Source: Brachionus plicatilis (lineage: Eukaryota > Rotifera > Eurotatoria > Ploima > Brachionidae). From it: DNA of 64,000 nucleotides. The first letter of the stretch is position 1. Each line of letters begins with the position of its first letter. Position numbers and translations under genes: made by a program. The DNA lies in contig QEOQ01000207.1 of the NCBI GenBank assembly GCA_010279815.1, positions 1,332,078 through 1,396,077 of the forward strand, written 5' to 3'. Shown here in pieces: positions 62,930 to 64,000 of this stretch. The notes under the pieces were generated by a model. The model was not told the origin of the DNA, searched no databases, and saw only the letters and a program-made list of their open reading frames with translations.

Positions 62930-64000
62930 TTAATAATTGTATTGAGTTAAATTTCTTCGTCCTGCTGATTGATTTCGATAGCCCGGCCTTGTATTGTAAT
63001 CATTGTAATCTTGACTTCGATATCTGCTTAGAGTATTATTAGCTGCATAACTCCGATCCATTTCTCTGTATAATTTCCTTGACGGCATGGGCCTAGTTGT
63101 ATTGTACTTGTCATAAACATCTTAAAAATTAAAAACCTCAGATAAAGTAATTTTTTAAGGGAATATTATTTCAGCACAATCAATTTCTGATTAACACAAT
63201 GAAAAAAACATTCAACACGATTTGATTTCTTCTCAGCACAAAAAATTATATTTAAAAAAAAAAAATTTAACACAAAAAAATTGTGTTTGAAAATAATTCT
63301 TAATTTCATCACAAAAATATCAATAATAAAATAAATATTTTTTTTAATTTTAAATTTTATTAAATGATATTTATAAGTGGAAGTTATGCAAATAAAGTAA
63401 ATTTCGAAGCTTAAAAAAGAAAAGAAATTAAAAAAATTAGTCTCTAGAAAACCATTTTCCCGCATTTTTTGCATTTTTTGCTCTTTAAGGTTTATTGACG
63501 AATTGGTCCTTTTTTTTAAACAGTTTTTTAATGCCAATAAATGTGCACAATATCCTAATTTAGTGAAAAACTTGCAAGAACATTTCTTACTGTTAAGCTC
63601 AACTTAGTATCAGTTCTTGAATTCAACAGTAACAGTTCCCAACAAGCCATTAATTTTTGTGTTGAATGAATTTATTTTATTTTTAATTTTTGTGCTAAAA
63701 GTATTTTTTTCAAATTTTAATTTTTGTGTTGAGAAGAAATCATTTTGTGCTGAGCGTTTTGAAATTGTGTTGAATGGTTATTTTTTTGTGTTGAAAAGGG
63801 AGACCCATTTTTAAATCCTAAAATTACCTTTCCGCGGATATCCAGTTGAGTAGCGCTTCATTTCGTCAGGCCTAACAGTAGCATAGCTTTTCGGATAAGC
63901 TGGCGCCTCGTTGAAAAGACGCTTTGGCTTCAAATTATAATCATATATGTCCGGGTTGGCCAATTTTCTGTAATCAATATCTGGATTTTTGTGCATGTCA
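62930..64000 (-). CDS. Tyrosine/arginine/asparagine-rich protein, C-terminal part only
   Basis: Two exons are visible: from the right edge to 63829, and 63124-62930 with the stop at 62930. They are joined phase 1 by GTAATTTTAG and CTTAAG sites (PRK-D-VYDKYN). The protein is rich in Tyr, Arg, Asn and Pro: HKNPDIDYRKLANPDIYDYN, RLFNEAPAYPKSYATVRPDE, TTRPMPSRKLYREMDRSY and SRYRSQDYNDYNTRPGYRN, ending RRNLTQYNY. No domain recognised; likely disordered. The coding GC content is clearly above its surroundings, supporting a real gene. The N-terminus lies beyond the window. Its intron (63125-63828) is filled by an inverted-repeat element. Confidence 0.7.
63171..63797. mobile_element. Inverted-repeat element built from CARCACAA words
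   Basis: The left arm carries TCAGCACAAT, TTAACACAAT, TTCAACACGATTT, TTCTTCTCAGCACAAAAA and TTTAACACAAAAA. The right arm carries their reverse complements (TTTTTGTGTTGA, TTTTGTGCTGAGCG, AAATTGTGTTGAAT, TTTTTGTGTTGAAAAGGG). Each arm repeats a short YCARCACAA motif every 20-40 bases. Element ends and target duplication are not clear. It lies in the intron of the tyrosine-rich gene, and the apparent open frames inside it are artefacts of the repeats. Confidence 0.65.

Noticed and set aside
63166..63814. Opposed open frames with FVLN/FCAEKKS-type peptides
   Set aside because: Both arise from translating the two arms of an inverted-repeat element inside an intron.

Overview
The window is a very AT-rich (roughly three-quarters A+T by eye) eukaryotic nuclear segment. 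Its genes have many short introns, mostly 50-60 bp with clean GT...AG ends and matching phases. The gene set is metazoan: an NYN-domain N4BP1/KHNYN relative, TBC1D15, OPA3, RPL24, CFAP57, SLC35F1/2, class I alpha-mannosidase, a NEDD4-type HECT ligase, NDUFA13 and METTL16. Compact introns, extreme AT content, non-LTR retrotransposons and many small palindromic elements suit a small spiralian invertebrate. A monogonont rotifer such as Brachionus is my best guess; this is inference, and no taxon-diagnostic marker was seen. An assembly gap (run of N) lies at 26749-27397.

Layout. 1-1067 (-): a protein with at least three tandem cold-shock domains, cut by the left edge. 2185-3152: a 5'-truncated LINE. 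3796-7171 (-): the NYN ribonuclease-like gene, with a foldback element in its last intron. 9.66-10.56 kb: a decayed LINE carrying a second insertion. 11.3-12.2 kb (+): a small ankyrin protein. 13.64-15.79 kb (-): a TBC1D15-like RabGAP. 17.4-19.9 kb (+): a multi-exon ankyrin protein ending in a CaaX box. 21.07-21.78 kb (+): OPA3-like. 22.4-23.5 kb: another LINE. 23.8-27.9 kb: a graveyard of mobile DNA (broken PIF1-type helicase, nested inverted-repeat elements, inverted copies of an unknown coding repeat, the N gap).

29.55-30.37 kb (+): RPL24. 30.55-30.82 kb (-): a one-peptide amidated neuropeptide precursor. 31.5-35.75 kb (-): CFAP57. 36.90-37.29 kb: a hAT-like MITE. 38.5-40.0 kb (+): SLC35F1/2-like transporter. 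43.46-47.22 kb (+): Golgi/ER alpha-1,2-mannosidase. 49.16-49.46 kb: a palindromic MITE. 50.6-55.2 kb (-): C2-WW3-HECT ligase, with a stray copy of one of its C2 exons at 56.6 kb. 57.5-58.1 kb and 58.26-60.23 kb (+): NDUFA13 and METTL16 in close tandem. 60.6-61.5 kb (-): a cysteine-rich secreted protein. 62.9-64.0 kb (-): the C-terminal end of a tyrosine-rich protein of unknown function, with a long inverted-repeat element in its last intron.

The genes are mostly unrelated housekeeping, signalling and ciliary genes rather than a functional cluster. The most interesting material is the neuropeptide precursor, the prenylated ankyrin candidate, the tandem cold-shock protein, the exon duplication next to NEDD4, and the unusually rich set of small foldback elements, several inside introns. 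All exon joins were made by hand from splice signals and family similarity; no transcript evidence was available.
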